Positions 35,960 through 44,392 of a stretch of 64,000 bases of DNA are shown one piece after another. Numbering within the stretch: position 1 is the first letter of the stretch; each line of letters begins with the position of its first letter. Under the pieces are notes generated by a model. It saw only the letters and a list, made by a program, of their open reading frames with translations, ran no database searches and was not told the origin of the DNA. The position numbers were made by a program, and so were the translations under genes. Location: assembly GCF_000372745.1 (NCBI RefSeq), contig NZ_KB889585.1:95150-159149 (forward strand). The letters run 5' to 3'. This DNA is from Embleya scabrispora DSM 41855 (lineage in GTDB: Bacteria; Actinomycetota; Actinomycetes; Streptomycetales; Streptomycetaceae).

Positions 35960-36865
35960 TCAGACCCGGCCCGGCACCCGACGCCGCACGGCGGTGCCGG
36001 CGACCAGCGCACCCGCCACGGCGCCCACGCCGGCGGCGGCCGGCAGACCGATCCGGGCGGCCTTGCGACCGGTGCGGTAATCCTTCACGCGCCACCCGTG
36101 CGCCCGGGCGTGGCGGCGCAGCCGTGCGTCCGGATTGACCGCGCACGGATCGCCCACCAGGGTCAACATCGGGATGTCGTTGGCCGAGTCGCTGTAGGCC
36201 GAACAGTCGGTCAGGTCCAGGCCCTCGCGGTCCGCGAGCGCGCGCACGGCCTCCGCCTTGGCCTCACCGTGCAGTAGTTCGCCCACCAGGCGACCGGTGT
36301 ACACCCCGTCCCGGGTTTCGGAGACGGTGCCCAGCGCGCCGGTCAGGCCCAGTCGGCCGGCGATCGTGGTGGCGATCTCGATCGGGGCGGCGGTGACCAG
36401 CCACACCTGACGGCCCGCGTCCAGGTGCATCTGGGCCAATCCCCGGGTGCCCGGCCAGATCTTGTCCGACATGCACTCGTCGAAGATCTCCTCGCCGATC
36501 ACCCGGATCTCCTCGACCGTATGGCCCTGCGCGAACGACAACGCGGCCTCCTGCGCGTCGCCCACGTGCCCCATGTGCTCGCCGCCGAGCCGGAACCGGG
36601 CCTGCTGCCAGCCGAACCGGGCGATGTCGCGGGCGCCGAAGAACCGGCGGGCGTACAAACCCCGGGCCAGGTGGAAGATCGACGCGCCGCGCATCACGGT
36701 GTTGTCCAGGTCGAAGAACGCGGCGCCGATCCGAGTGGGCAGGCCGTCCTCGCCGGGGGCGCGTGGCGGGGCGCTCGCGTGCGCCGCCGCCGCGGCGGCC
36801 TCGCCGGCGCGCACGGCACTGTCGTTGGTGTCCTTGGTCGTCGATCGCCGGCGCAAGAGAACCAT
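35960..36865 (-). CDS. HAD-IB family hydrolase
   Basis: A 301-residue phosphatase of the SerB-like HAD-IB group. Motif I is FFDLDNTVMRG, motif II WLVTAAPIEIA, and motif III/IV is YSDSANDIPMLTLVG. A C-terminal amphipathic or weakly hydrophobic tail (AARIGLPAAAGVGAVAGALV) may associate with the membrane. The N-terminal 45 residues are Ala/Arg-rich. ATG 36865 follows the -10-like TACGCT (36878-36873) by seven bases with no ribosome site, so it is probably leaderless. In streptomycetes this gene is near bldN too. The substrate is unknown. Confidence 0.87.
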   Translation of the reverse strand: MVLLRRRSTTKDTNDSAVRAGEAAAAAAHASAPPRAPGEDGLPTRIGAAFFDLDNTVMRGASIFHLARGLYARRFFGARDIARFGWQQARFRLGGEHMGHVGDAQEAALSFAQGHTVEEIRVIGEEIFDECMSDKIWPGTRGLAQMHLDAGRQVWLVTAAPIEIATTIAGRLGLTGALGTVSETRDGVYTGRLVGELLHGEAKAEAVRALADREGLDLTDCSAYSDSANDIPMLTLVGDPCAVNPDARLRRHARAHGWRVKDYRTGRKAARIGLPAAAGVGAVAGALVAGTAVRRRVPGRV

Positions 36866-37030
36866 GACACCGAGCGTAGTAGGCACGTATTGCGGGTGTG
36901 TGGCGGTTGTCTTGCGGTGTCGCGCCGCGTCGGTGAAGCCCGGGCCGGTCGGGCGTGTTGCCGCGACCGGATCGAGCCGGATCGCGAGCGGCCTTCTGGG
37001 CGACGCCCCCGGCGGGTGACAATCGAGGAC

Positions 37031-37300
37031 GTGAATCTCTTCCGCCGCCGCCCCGACGCCGCGACCCGCACCGTGACGCTGCTCAGCAAGCCCGGTTGCC
37101 ACCTGTGTGACGACGCGCGTGTCGTCATCGAACGAGTGACCGGAGAACTGGGCGTGACTTGGACGGAGGTCGACATCACGCAGGACGCGGAACTCCAGCA
37201 CAAGTACTGGGAGCAGATCCCGGTGACTCTGGTGGACGGCGCGCAGCACGATTTCTGGCGGGTGGACGAGCGGCGGCTGCGCCGGGCCCTGGGCGGCTGA
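37031..37300 (+). CDS. Glutaredoxin family protein
   Basis: An 89-residue thioredoxin-fold protein. TVTLLSKPGCHLCDDARVVI carries the CxxC redox centre (CHLC), with IPVTLVDG providing the cis-Pro. DUF836-like glutaredoxins of this length are common beside rex in actinobacteria. It probably acts in thiol-disulfide exchange in the cytoplasm. GTG 37031 has GAGG very close; an in-frame GTG at 37016 is an alternative start. The region after it leads into the rex promoter. Confidence 0.85.
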   Translation: MNLFRRRPDAATRTVTLLSKPGCHLCDDARVVIERVTGELGVTWTEVDITQDAELQHKYWEQIPVTLVDGAQHDFWRVDERRLRRALGG

Positions 37301-37434
37301 TCGGCCGCGATCTCGGGCCGGGGGCCGAGCCCCGGGCGGGGGGCCGGCGGAGGGAAATTTTACCGACACGTACGGTAAGGACTCGTGCGCGGTCGGACAC
37401 CACGACTACGCATGGATCATACGAATGTCACCTC

Positions 37435-37452
37435 GTGTGACCGAGTTCACGC
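37435..37452. promoter_or_regulatory. Possible second, degenerate Rex site
   Basis: GTGTGACCGAGTTCACGC keeps the TGTGA and TTCAC cores of the Rex operator with four mismatches at the outer and inner positions. It lies 78 bases upstream of the strong site. Could be a weak auxiliary site or chance. Confidence 0.3.
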
Positions 37453-37512
37453 TCCGATTCGGAACCAAGGCGTGATGAGCATCACGACAGGCGCTCAAAT
37501 CGGACACCTACT

Positions 37513-37541
37513 TTGTGCGTACGTTCACAAAAGCCTAACCT
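37513..37541 (+). promoter_or_regulatory. Rex operator and rex promoter
   Basis: TTGTGCGTACGTTCACAA (37513-37530) fits the Rex operator TTGTGAA-N4-TTCACAA with two mismatches. TTGTGC at its left end is also the -35 box, and TAACCT at 37536-37541, 17 bases further, the -10 box. Rex bound here would cover the promoter, giving autorepression of rex and the hem genes at low NADH/NAD+, as shown for S. coelicolor. Confidence 0.9.
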
Positions 37542-37578
37542 GGCAATCGAAATCCCAGGTCCCACCCACAGGAGCAGC

Positions 37579-38322
37579 GTGGCTACAGGGCGTACCGAGC
37601 GACCGACGCAGCGGGGACGTGGCATCCCCGAGGCGACGGTGGCGCGGCTTCCGCTGTACCTCCGGGCGCTCAGTGCGCTGTCGGAGCGGGGTGTTCCCAC
37701 GGTCTCGTCCGAGGAACTCGCCGCTGCCGCCGGGGTGAATTCGGCGAAGCTGCGCAAGGACCTGTCGTATCTCGGCTCCTACGGCACCCGTGGTGTCGGT
37801 TACGACGTCGAGTATCTCGTGTACCAAATCTCGCGTGAACTCGGGCTCACCCAAGACTGGCCGGTCGCCATCATCGGCATAGGAAATCTGGGTCACGCCC
37901 TGGCCAACTACGGTGGGTTCGCCTCGCGCGGGTTCCGCGTCGCGGCGCTCTTGGACGCCGATCGGGCGGTCACCGGTCAGCGGATCGCGGGCATGGCGGT
38001 GCGGCACATGGACGACCTCGAGCAGATCGTGCGCGAGGACCACGTGTCGATCGGTGTGATCACCACACCCGCGCCGGCCGCACAGGAGGTGTGCGACCGA
38101 CTGGTCGCCGCCGGGATCACCAGCATCCTGAACTTCGCGCCGACCGTGCTCTCGGTTCCCGAGGGTGTGGACGTGCGCAAGGTGGACCTGTCCATCGAAC
38201 TGCAGATCCTGGCCTTCCACGAACAGCGCAAATCCGGTCTCGATCCCGTCGCGGGACCGGTTCCGGGGCGACCCTCGAAGCCGGGGGAACGCGGCGATCT
38301 CCCCGAGGTGATGCCCGCGTGA
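37579..38322 (+). CDS. rex: Redox-sensing transcriptional repressor Rex
   Basis: A 247-residue repressor that senses the NADH/NAD+ ratio. The N-terminal winged helix covers about residues 10-80 (TVARLPLYLRALSALSERG, SAKLRKDLSYLGSYGTRGVG). The C-terminal Rossmann domain has IIGIGNLGHALANYGGF and ends with the domain-swapped helix DLSIELQILAFHEQR. GTG 37579 follows ACAGGAG. It heads the operon rex-hemA-hemC-hemD, coupling respiration state to haem supply. Confidence 0.96.
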   Translation: MATGRTERPTQRGRGIPEATVARLPLYLRALSALSERGVPTVSSEELAAAAGVNSAKLRKDLSYLGSYGTRGVGYDVEYLVYQISRELGLTQDWPVAIIGIGNLGHALANYGGFASRGFRVAALLDADRAVTGQRIAGMAVRHMDDLEQIVREDHVSIGVITTPAPAAQEVCDRLVAAGITSILNFAPTVLSVPEGVDVRKVDLSIELQILAFHEQRKSGLDPVAGPVPGRPSKPGERGDLPEVMPA

Positions 38323-38380
38323 CCGGCTGTCGCGTGGGTGTCGCGCCCGCGAACACGGCGAACAACGGTAGGAAGACACC

Positions 38381-39709
38381 ATGAGTGTCCTGGCAGTGGG
38401 TCTGAGTCACCGCACGGCCGAGGTCAGTCTCCTGGAACGCGTCTCGGTCACCGGGACGGCCCAGGAGGCGCTGCTGCACGACCTGATCGCGGCCGAACCG
38501 GTGGGCGAGGCCGTGCTGCTGTCGACCTGCAACCGGGTCGAGGTCTACGCGGACGTGGACCGCTTCCACGGCGGGGTCACCGAGCTGGGCAACCTGCTGT
38601 CGCGGCACACCGGCGTGCCGGTGTCCGAGCTGACGCCGTGCCTGTACGTGCACTACGAGGACCGCGCCGTCCAGCACCTGTTCTCGGTCGCCTGCGGACT
38701 CGACTCGATGGTCGTCGGCGAAGGACAGATCCTCGGCCAGATAAAGGCCGCGCTGGCGCTCGCGCAGACCCACGGCACCGCCGGTCGGGTGCTCAACGAG
38801 CTGACCCAGCAGGCGCTGCGGGTGGGCAAGCGGGCGCACACCGAGACCGGCATCGACCAGGCCGGCCGCTCGCTGATGACCGTGGGGCTGGCCCAGGCCG
38901 AGCAATCGATGGGCCCGGTCGAGGGTTGCCGGGCGCTCGTGGTGGGCGCGGGTTCGATGAGCGCGCTGGCCGCCAAGACGCTGCACCGCGAGGGCGTCGG
39001 GCACATCGTGGTGGCGAACCGCACCTACGAGCGGGCCGAACACCTGGCCGAGTCGGTGGCCGGCCGGGCCGTGCCGATGTCCGCGCTGCCGGACGCGTTG
39101 TCCTCGGTCGACCTGGTGGTCTCCTGCACCGGTGCGGCCGGTCTGGTGATCGGCCGGGACGAGATCGAGGCCGTGCTCGCGGTGCGCCGTGAGCGTGGGG
39201 TCGAGCAGCCGCTCGTGTTGATCGACCTGGCGCTGCCGCGGGACATCGACCCGGGTGCGCGCGACCTCGACGGCGTCGTGCTGATCGACCTGGAACGGCT
39301 CGCCGAGGTCTCCGCCGGTTCGCCCGGTGAGGCCGACGTGGACCTGGTGCGCAAGATCGTCTGCGAGGAGGTCGCGGCGTTCGCGACCGCCCAGCAGGCC
39401 CAGCAGGTCGCGCCGACCGTGGTCGCGCTGCGCAGCATGGGCTCGGACGTGGTCCGGGCCGAGCTGGACCGGCTCAGCGGTCGGGTGCCGGAGATGGACG
39501 ACCGCGTGCGCACCGAGGTCGAGCAGACCGTACGGCGTGTGGTGGACAAGCTGCTGCACGCGCCGACGGTGCGGGTCAAGCAGTTGGCCGGCGAGCCGGG
39601 CGGCTCGTCGTACGCGGACGCGCTGCGGATGTTGTTCGATCTCGACCCCGGCACCCCCGAGGTGGTCCGCCGGGCGGACGCCCCCGACGCAGTGGAAGGT
39701 GTTGCGTGA
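38381..39709 (+). CDS. hemA: Glutamyl-tRNA reductase
   Basis: A 442-residue enzyme making glutamate-1-semialdehyde from Glu-tRNA with NADPH, the first committed step of tetrapyrrole synthesis in the C5 pathway. The catalytic Cys50 is in LLSTCNRVEVYA; VGEGQILGQIKAAL and LMTVGLAQAEQS follow, and VVGAGSMSALAAKTL is the NADPH site. The C-terminal dimerisation domain is complete. ATG 38381 has AGGAAG upstream. hemC follows with a GTGA overlap. Confidence 0.96.
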   Translation: MSVLAVGLSHRTAEVSLLERVSVTGTAQEALLHDLIAAEPVGEAVLLSTCNRVEVYADVDRFHGGVTELGNLLSRHTGVPVSELTPCLYVHYEDRAVQHLFSVACGLDSMVVGEGQILGQIKAALALAQTHGTAGRVLNELTQQALRVGKRAHTETGIDQAGRSLMTVGLAQAEQSMGPVEGCRALVVGAGSMSALAAKTLHREGVGHIVVANRTYERAEHLAESVAGRAVPMSALPDALSSVDLVVSCTGAAGLVIGRDEIEAVLAVRRERGVEQPLVLIDLALPRDIDPGARDLDGVVLIDLERLAEVSAGSPGEADVDLVRKIVCEEVAAFATAQQAQQVAPTVVALRSMGSDVVRAELDRLSGRVPEMDDRVRTEVEQTVRRVVDKLLHAPTVRVKQLAGEPGGSSYADALRMLFDLDPGTPEVVRRADAPDAVEGVA

Positions 39710-40638
39710 CCGAAGCACCATTGCGACTGGGCACCCGGCGCAGCAAGCTGGCGATGGCCCAGTCGGGGCACGTCGCCGACGCCGTCACGCGCCTGACCGG
39801 CCGGGCCGTCGAACTCGTGGAGATCACCACGCACGGCGACGTCTCGCGCGAGCAGCTCACGCAGATCGGCGGCACGGGCGTCTTCGTCAACGCGCTGCGC
39901 GACGCACTGCTGGCCGGCGAGGTCGACTTCGTCGTGCACTCGCTCAAGGACCTGCCGACCGGCGACCCCGAGGGCATCACCCTCGTGGCGATTCCGCCGC
40001 GGCACGATCCGCGGGACGCGCTGGTGGCCCGGGACGGGCTCGCGCTCGCCGAGTTGCCGGCCGGCTCCCGGATCGGGACCGGTTCGCCGCGCCGCGCCGC
40101 GCAGCTGCTGCTGCTGGGGCTCGGCCACGAGATCGTGCCGATCCGCGGCAACGTCGACACCCGGATCGGCTTCGTGACGTCCGGCGAACTCGACGCCGTC
40201 GTCCTGGCCAAGGCCGGCCTCGGCCGCCTGGGCCGTGCGGAGGAGGTCACCGAGACCTTCGATCCGCTCCACATGCTGCCTGCCCCCGGTCAAGGGGCAT
40301 TGGCCGTCGAGTGTGCGGCACACGATGCCGTCCTCGTCGAATTGCTCGCCGGTTTGGACGACTCGGACACCCGAGCCGCCGTACTGGCCGAGCGCACGCT
40401 GCTCGCCGTGTTGGAAGCCGGATGTTCGGCTCCGGTAGGCGCCCTCTGTGAGGTCGCCGAGGGCGAGCAGGTCACCGAGCTGTACCTGCGGGCCGTAGTC
40501 GCGAATGTCGACGGCACCGACAGCGTACGGTTGTCCGCCACCGGAACCCTCGACGAGGCGCAGAAGATCGGTCGCGAACTCGCCACCGAACTGCTCGCCC
40601 GAGGGGCCTCCGGTTTGATGGGGGAGCGCGTCCCTTGA
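39706..40638 (+). CDS. hemC: Hydroxymethylbilane synthase
   Basis: A 310-residue enzyme that joins four porphobilinogen units to hydroxymethylbilane. LGTRRSKLAMAQS starts the protein, SLKDLPTG and IGTGSPRRAAQLL are substrate-binding motifs, and Cys240 in LEAGCSAPVGA carries the dipyrromethane cofactor. Length is normal. GTG 39706 overlaps the hemA stop by four bases; hemD overlaps its end by four bases. Confidence 0.96.
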   Translation: MTEAPLRLGTRRSKLAMAQSGHVADAVTRLTGRAVELVEITTHGDVSREQLTQIGGTGVFVNALRDALLAGEVDFVVHSLKDLPTGDPEGITLVAIPPRHDPRDALVARDGLALAELPAGSRIGTGSPRRAAQLLLLGLGHEIVPIRGNVDTRIGFVTSGELDAVVLAKAGLGRLGRAEEVTETFDPLHMLPAPGQGALAVECAAHDAVLVELLAGLDDSDTRAAVLAERTLLAVLEAGCSAPVGALCEVAEGEQVTELYLRAVVANVDGTDSVRLSATGTLDEAQKIGRELATELLARGASGLMGERVP

Positions 40639-42242
40639 GCCCCAGAGCGAAGAAGAAGCCCAGCGGCATCGTGACCTTTGTGGGTGCCGGTCCCGGCGAC
40701 CCACGACTGCTCACACTGCGGGCCATCGAGGTGCTGGCCGAGGCCGATGTGGTGGTCGCCGACGAGGCGACGCTGCGCCAGGTCCTGTTCCACTGCAAGA
40801 GCGGCGTCGAGGTCCTCGACCCGGTGACCGGTGACGACGGGGAACTCCTGTCGGCCGTTGCCCGGGCCAAGGTCGTCGTGGCCGCCGCGCGATCGGGCAA
40901 GCAGGTCGTCCGGGCCGTGGCGGGTGACCCGTGCGTGGACCAATCGGTCACGGACGAGATCACGGCCGTGGCGAAGGCGAAGATCGTCTTCGAGGTCGTC
41001 CCGGGCGTCCCGGTCAGCACAGCCGTCCCCACGTACGCGGGCATCCCGCTGCACGCGGCCAAGGGCAGTGGCGGCGTGCGTGTCCTCGACATGGCCGAGG
41101 GCTCGATCGACTGGGCCACGGTCGGCTCCGTCGAAGGCACGCTGGTGCTGCGCGGTGCGCTCGACTCGATCGCCGAGATCGCCCAGGAGCTGGTCGCCGG
41201 CGGTCGCAAGCCGGCCACGCCGGTCGCGGTCACCGTCAACGGCACCACCACCGAGCAGCGCACCCTGGTGAGCACGCTCGCCCAGGTGGCCTCCGACGTG
41301 CGGTCCGCGAAGATCACGCTGCCGGCCGTCGTGGTCGTCGGCGAGGTGGTCGCCCAGCGCGACACCCTGTCGTGGTTCGAGACGAAGCCCCTGTTCGGCT
41401 GGAAGGTGCTGGTTCCGCGCACCAAGGAGCAGGCGGTCACGCTCTCCGAGCAGCTGCGCTCGTACGGCGCGGTGCCGCACGAGGTACCGACCATCGCGGT
41501 CGAGCCCCCGCGCACGCCGCAGCAGATGGAGCGGGCGATCAAGGGTCTGGTCACCGGCCGCTACGAGTGGATCGCGTTCACGTCGGTCAACGCCGTGCGT
41601 GCGGTGCGTGAGCGGTTCGAGGACTACGGCCTGGACGCACGGGCCTTCGCGGGCATCAAGGTCGCGGCCGTCGGCGAGGCGACCGCGCGGGCGCTGGTCG
41701 AGTTCGGCGTCAAGCCGGACCTGGTGCCCTCGGGCGAACAGTCCGCCGCGGGGTTGCTGGAGGACTGGCCGCCGTACGACCCGGTCTTCGACCCGATCGA
41801 CCGGGTGTTCCTGCCGCGCGCGGACATCGCCACCGAGACGCTGGTGGCCGGCCTGGTCGAGCTGGGCTGGGAGGTCGACGACGTCACCGCGTACCGCACG
41901 GTGCGCGCGGCGCCGCCGCCGGCGGACACCCGCGAGGCGATCAAGGGCGGCGGCTTCGACGCGGTCCTGTTCACGTCGTCCTCGACGGTGCGCAACCTGG
42001 TCGGCATCGCGGGCAAGCCGCACGCGGTGACGGTGATCGCGTGTATCGGCTCGGCGACCGCGAAGACCGCCGAGGAGCACGGTCTACGCGTGGATGTGAT
42101 GGCTCCCGAGCCGTCGGTGTCCGCGCTGGCCGAGGCACTCGCGGAATTCGGTACGGCGCGCCGTGCGGCTATGGTCGAAGCCGGTGACCCGGTCACCCGC
42201 CCGAGCGAGCGGCGGCCGGGGTCGCGTAGGAAGGCCAAGTAG
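40635..42242 (+). CDS. hemD: Uroporphyrinogen-III synthase fused to degenerate SUMT domain
   Basis: A 535-residue two-domain protein. Residues about 1-250 resemble uroporphyrinogen-III C-methyltransferase (SUMT/CysG), starting with IVTFVGAGPGDPRLLTLRA; residues about 255-510 are uroporphyrinogen-III synthase (WKVLVPRTKEQAVTLSEQL, WIAFTSVNAVRAVRERFEDY, LFTSSSTVRNLVG). The SUMT half lacks the usual GDPxxFGRGxEE site: it reads VAGDPCVDQSVTDEI, so methyltransferase activity is doubtful, as in streptomycete homologues. TTG 40635 overlaps hemC by four bases (TTGA). Confidence 0.9.
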   Translation: MSPRAKKKPSGIVTFVGAGPGDPRLLTLRAIEVLAEADVVVADEATLRQVLFHCKSGVEVLDPVTGDDGELLSAVARAKVVVAAARSGKQVVRAVAGDPCVDQSVTDEITAVAKAKIVFEVVPGVPVSTAVPTYAGIPLHAAKGSGGVRVLDMAEGSIDWATVGSVEGTLVLRGALDSIAEIAQELVAGGRKPATPVAVTVNGTTTEQRTLVSTLAQVASDVRSAKITLPAVVVVGEVVAQRDTLSWFETKPLFGWKVLVPRTKEQAVTLSEQLRSYGAVPHEVPTIAVEPPRTPQQMERAIKGLVTGRYEWIAFTSVNAVRAVRERFEDYGLDARAFAGIKVAAVGEATARALVEFGVKPDLVPSGEQSAAGLLEDWPPYDPVFDPIDRVFLPRADIATETLVAGLVELGWEVDDVTAYRTVRAAPPPADTREAIKGGGFDAVLFTSSSTVRNLVGIAGKPHAVTVIACIGSATAKTAEEHGLRVDVMAPEPSVSALAEALAEFGTARRAAMVEAGDPVTRPSERRPGSRRKAK

Positions 42243-42259
42243 GTCGCGGTTTCGTCGAG

Positions 42260-42395
42260 CGGTTCTCCGGCGAGGAGTTCCGGTGCTTCTCGGACGAGAG
42301 GTTCCGGCGGTTCTCCGACGAGGGGTGCCACGGGTGCTGCGGTGCGGAGTTCTCCGGAGCGGGGATCCCGGTTCTCGGAAGCCGGGTTCTCGCAA
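42260..42395 (+). repeat. Degenerate 24-bp tandem repeats between hemD and hemB
   Basis: Units of about 24 bases with the pattern GTTCCGG-n-GNTTCTCNGACGAGNG follow each other at 42277-42300 and 42301-42324 (20 of 24 identical), with more diverged copies before and after (GGTTCTCCGG at 42260, GTTCTCCGGAGC near 42349, GGTTCTCGGAAGC near 42370). The purpose is unknown. Confidence 0.45.
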
Positions 42396-42458
42396 GTGGA
42401 GTTCCCGGGTGAGAGGCGCTTGACGAATGGGTCTCATGAGGAAGGCCGAGTAGTTCTT

Positions 42459-43457
42459 ATGTCGTACCAGGCTGACGCAACGTCAGGGTTTCCCGCGCAC
42501 CGCCCTCGGCGGCTGCGCACGTCCCCGGCGGTGCGCCGCCTGGTCGCGGAGACCCGGCTGCATCCCGCCGATTTGATCCTGCCGTTGTTCGTGCGCGAGG
42601 GCGCGAGCGAACCGGTGCCGATCTCCTCGATGCCGGGCGTCGTGCAACACACCCGCGATTCGCTGCGCAAGGCCGCGCACGACGCGGTCGCGGCCGGGGT
42701 CGGCGGGCTGATGTTGTTCGGCATCCCGTCCGTCAAGGACGCGCTCGGCTCGGCGGGCTTCGACCCCGAGGGTGTGCTCCAGGTCGCCATCCGCGACGTG
42801 GTGGCCGAGGTGGGCGCCGACGCGGTGGTGATGTCCGACCTGTGTCTGGACGAGTTCACCGACCACGGACACTGCGGCGTGTTGGCCGCGGACGGCTCGG
42901 TCGACAACGACGCGACGTTGGACGCGTATGCGCGGATGGCCGTCGTACAGGCCGAGGCGGGCGTGCACATGGTCGGCCCCAGCGGCATGATGGACGGTCA
43001 GGTCGGGGTGATCCGGCGGGCGCTGGACGACGCCGGGTACCAGGACGTGTCGATCCTGGCGTACAGCGCGAAGTACGCGTCGGGCTTCTTCGGACCGTTC
43101 CGCGAGGCGGTCGAATCCACGCTCGAGGGCGACCGGATGACCTACCAGCAGGACCCGGCCAACGCCGAGGAGTCCGTGCGCGAGGTCCTGTTGGACGTGG
43201 CCGAGGGCGCGGACCTGGTGATGGTCAAGCCCGCGATGTCGTACCTGGACATCGTCCGGCGGATCGCCGACGAGGTGCATGTGCCGGTGGCGGCCTACCA
43301 GGTCAGCGGCGAGTACGCGATGGTCGAGGCGGCGGCGGCGAACGGCTGGATCGACCGGGACCGGGTGATTCTGGAGACGCTCACCTCGATCAAGCGCGCG
43401 GGGGCGTCGTCGATCTTGACCTATTGGGCGACCGAGGTGGCGCGGCGGTTGCGGTAG
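42459..43457 (+). CDS. hemB: Porphobilinogen synthase (delta-aminolevulinic acid dehydratase)
   Basis: A 332-residue enzyme condensing two 5-aminolevulinates to porphobilinogen. Schiff-base lysines are in [13 protein letters not shown] and [12 protein letters not shown]. The metal segment reads [14 protein letters not shown] with two of the three zinc-type cysteines, so metal dependence may be mixed Zn/Mg. ATG 42459 ([10 protein letters not shown]) is preferred; AGGAAGG lies 14 bases or more upstream, and a -10-like sequence overlaps the start. It is separated from hemD by 216 bases of repeats, so may have its own promoter. Confidence 0.95.
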   Translation: MSYQADATSGFPAHRPRRLRTSPAVRRLVAETRLHPADLILPLFVREGASEPVPISSMPGVVQHTRDSLRKAAHDAVAAGVGGLMLFGIPSVKDALGSAGFDPEGVLQVAIRDVVAEVGADAVVMSDLCLDEFTDHGHCGVLAADGSVDNDATLDAYARMAVVQAEAGVHMVGPSGMMDGQVGVIRRALDDAGYQDVSILAYSAKYASGFFGPFREAVESTLEGDRMTYQQDPANAEESVREVLLDVAEGADLVMVKPAMSYLDIVRRIADEVHVPVAAYQVSGEYAMVEAAAANGWIDRDRVILETLTSIKRAGASSILTYWATEVARRLR

Positions 43458-43617
43458 CGGTGCCGATGCGTGGTTGTCACCCGATCGGTTGATCGGCAGT
43501 CCGGTGGCGAGTACCGAATGGCGATTCGGGTCGCCTATGGCACCGTGGTCACGATTCCGGACGGCCCGGTGAAGGGCTTTGCGATCGGGCCGGAGATTAC
43601 CGCCCGCTGATCCGGCG

Positions 43618-43997
43618 TCAGGACCGCAGCCGGGCCAGGGCTACCGGCGGCAGGTGTCGGACGAGTAGTGCCAATGCTTCGGCGACCGCCTGCTCGTCGG
43701 TTGTGGCCATGGCTTTGCACAGCGCTTCCTCGACGCCGGCGGCGCGGGCCTCGGCGACCCTGGGGGACGGGGTGGCGGCCGGGCGGACCAGGAGGCGGCG
43801 GCGGTCGGTGGGGTCCTGGGTGGTTTCGATCGAGCCGGATTCCTTGAGGCGGGCGACGGCGGCGGAGACCTGGCTCTGCGGCAGGCCGGTACGGCGGGCG
43901 ATCTCGCCGATGGCGCTGTCGGGGTGGGCGACGATGTCGCTCAGGGCGATCAGCACCGAGCGCACGCTGCCGGGATGGCGGTCGACGCCCCCGGCGG
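43618..43997 (-). pseudogene. 5'-truncated MarR-type regulator
   Basis: The frame ending at 43618 reads back through RHLPPVALARLRS, DRRRLLVRPAATPSPRVAEA and SAIGEIARRTGLPQSQVSAA to GSVRSVLIALSDIVAHPDSA, the winged-helix core of MarR regulators. Upstream of about 43997 the frame loses similarity and reads the antisense of a hydrolase fragment. The first helix and start region of a normal 140-160-residue MarR protein are missing. A GTG inside (VRSVLIALSD) could still start about 116 residues, so a short functional protein cannot be excluded. Confidence 0.55.
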
Positions 43998-44003
43998 GGG
44001 CCT

Positions 44004-44326
44004 GGGGGGTGTTGATCGGGCTGCGCGTGGCCGCCACCCACCCCGAGGCGTTGCACGCGCTGATCGCACACGAGCCGGTCGCGCCGTGGCTGCTCTCCGC
44101 CGCCGAACGCGACTCGCACCGAGGCGAGTTGACCGCGATTCGGGAGATCCACGCGCGGGATGGCATGGGTGCGGCGTTTCCCGCGATCGCAGCCCACCTG
44201 GGCATCGAGCCGGGGGTCGAGGACAGCGAGCCGGAACTGACGTCGAGTGTGGTCGGCGTTGCGCTCATTTGGTTGGCTCGATGGTGCGGGTGTGCGGATC
44301 GGAGTGCCGCCGGGCTTGACGGCTAA
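44004..44326 (+). pseudogene. Internal fragment of an alpha/beta hydrolase
   Basis: The plus-strand frame from about 44004 reads GVLIGLRVAATHPEALHALI, AHEPVAPWLLSAAERDSHRG and FPAIAAHLGIEPGVEDSEPE, typical of the segment after the nucleophile elbow in alpha/beta hydrolases. The nucleophile motif GxSxG before it and the catalytic Asp/His regions after it are missing. Similarity ends near 44240; the rest to the stop at 44326 is unrelated. It lies head to head with the MarR fragment. Confidence 0.6.
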
Positions 44327-44371
44327 CGGTGTTAGCTGGATGATGAGCGCAGTCGGCTAACATCGTTAGCC
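44316..44371 (+). promoter_or_regulatory. Promoter with two TetR operators GGCTAAC-N3-GTTAGCC
   Basis: TTGACG (44316-44321) and GATGAT (44339-44344) are 17 bases apart. GCTAAC-GGT-GTTAGC (44322-44336) fills the spacer and GGCTAAC-ATC-GTTAGCC (44355-44371) lies at the transcript start; their centres are 34 bases apart. The arrangement is that of an autorepressed operon, and the TetR gene at 44817 is the likely binder. Confidence 0.75.
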
Positions 44372-44392
44372 AGGGTGGATGGAGGCGGCGGC

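Noticed and set aside
43535..44197. Arg/Pro-rich minus frame overlapping the MarR fragment
   Set aside because: A different frame of the same strand with shadow composition; the MarR similarity is in the other frame.
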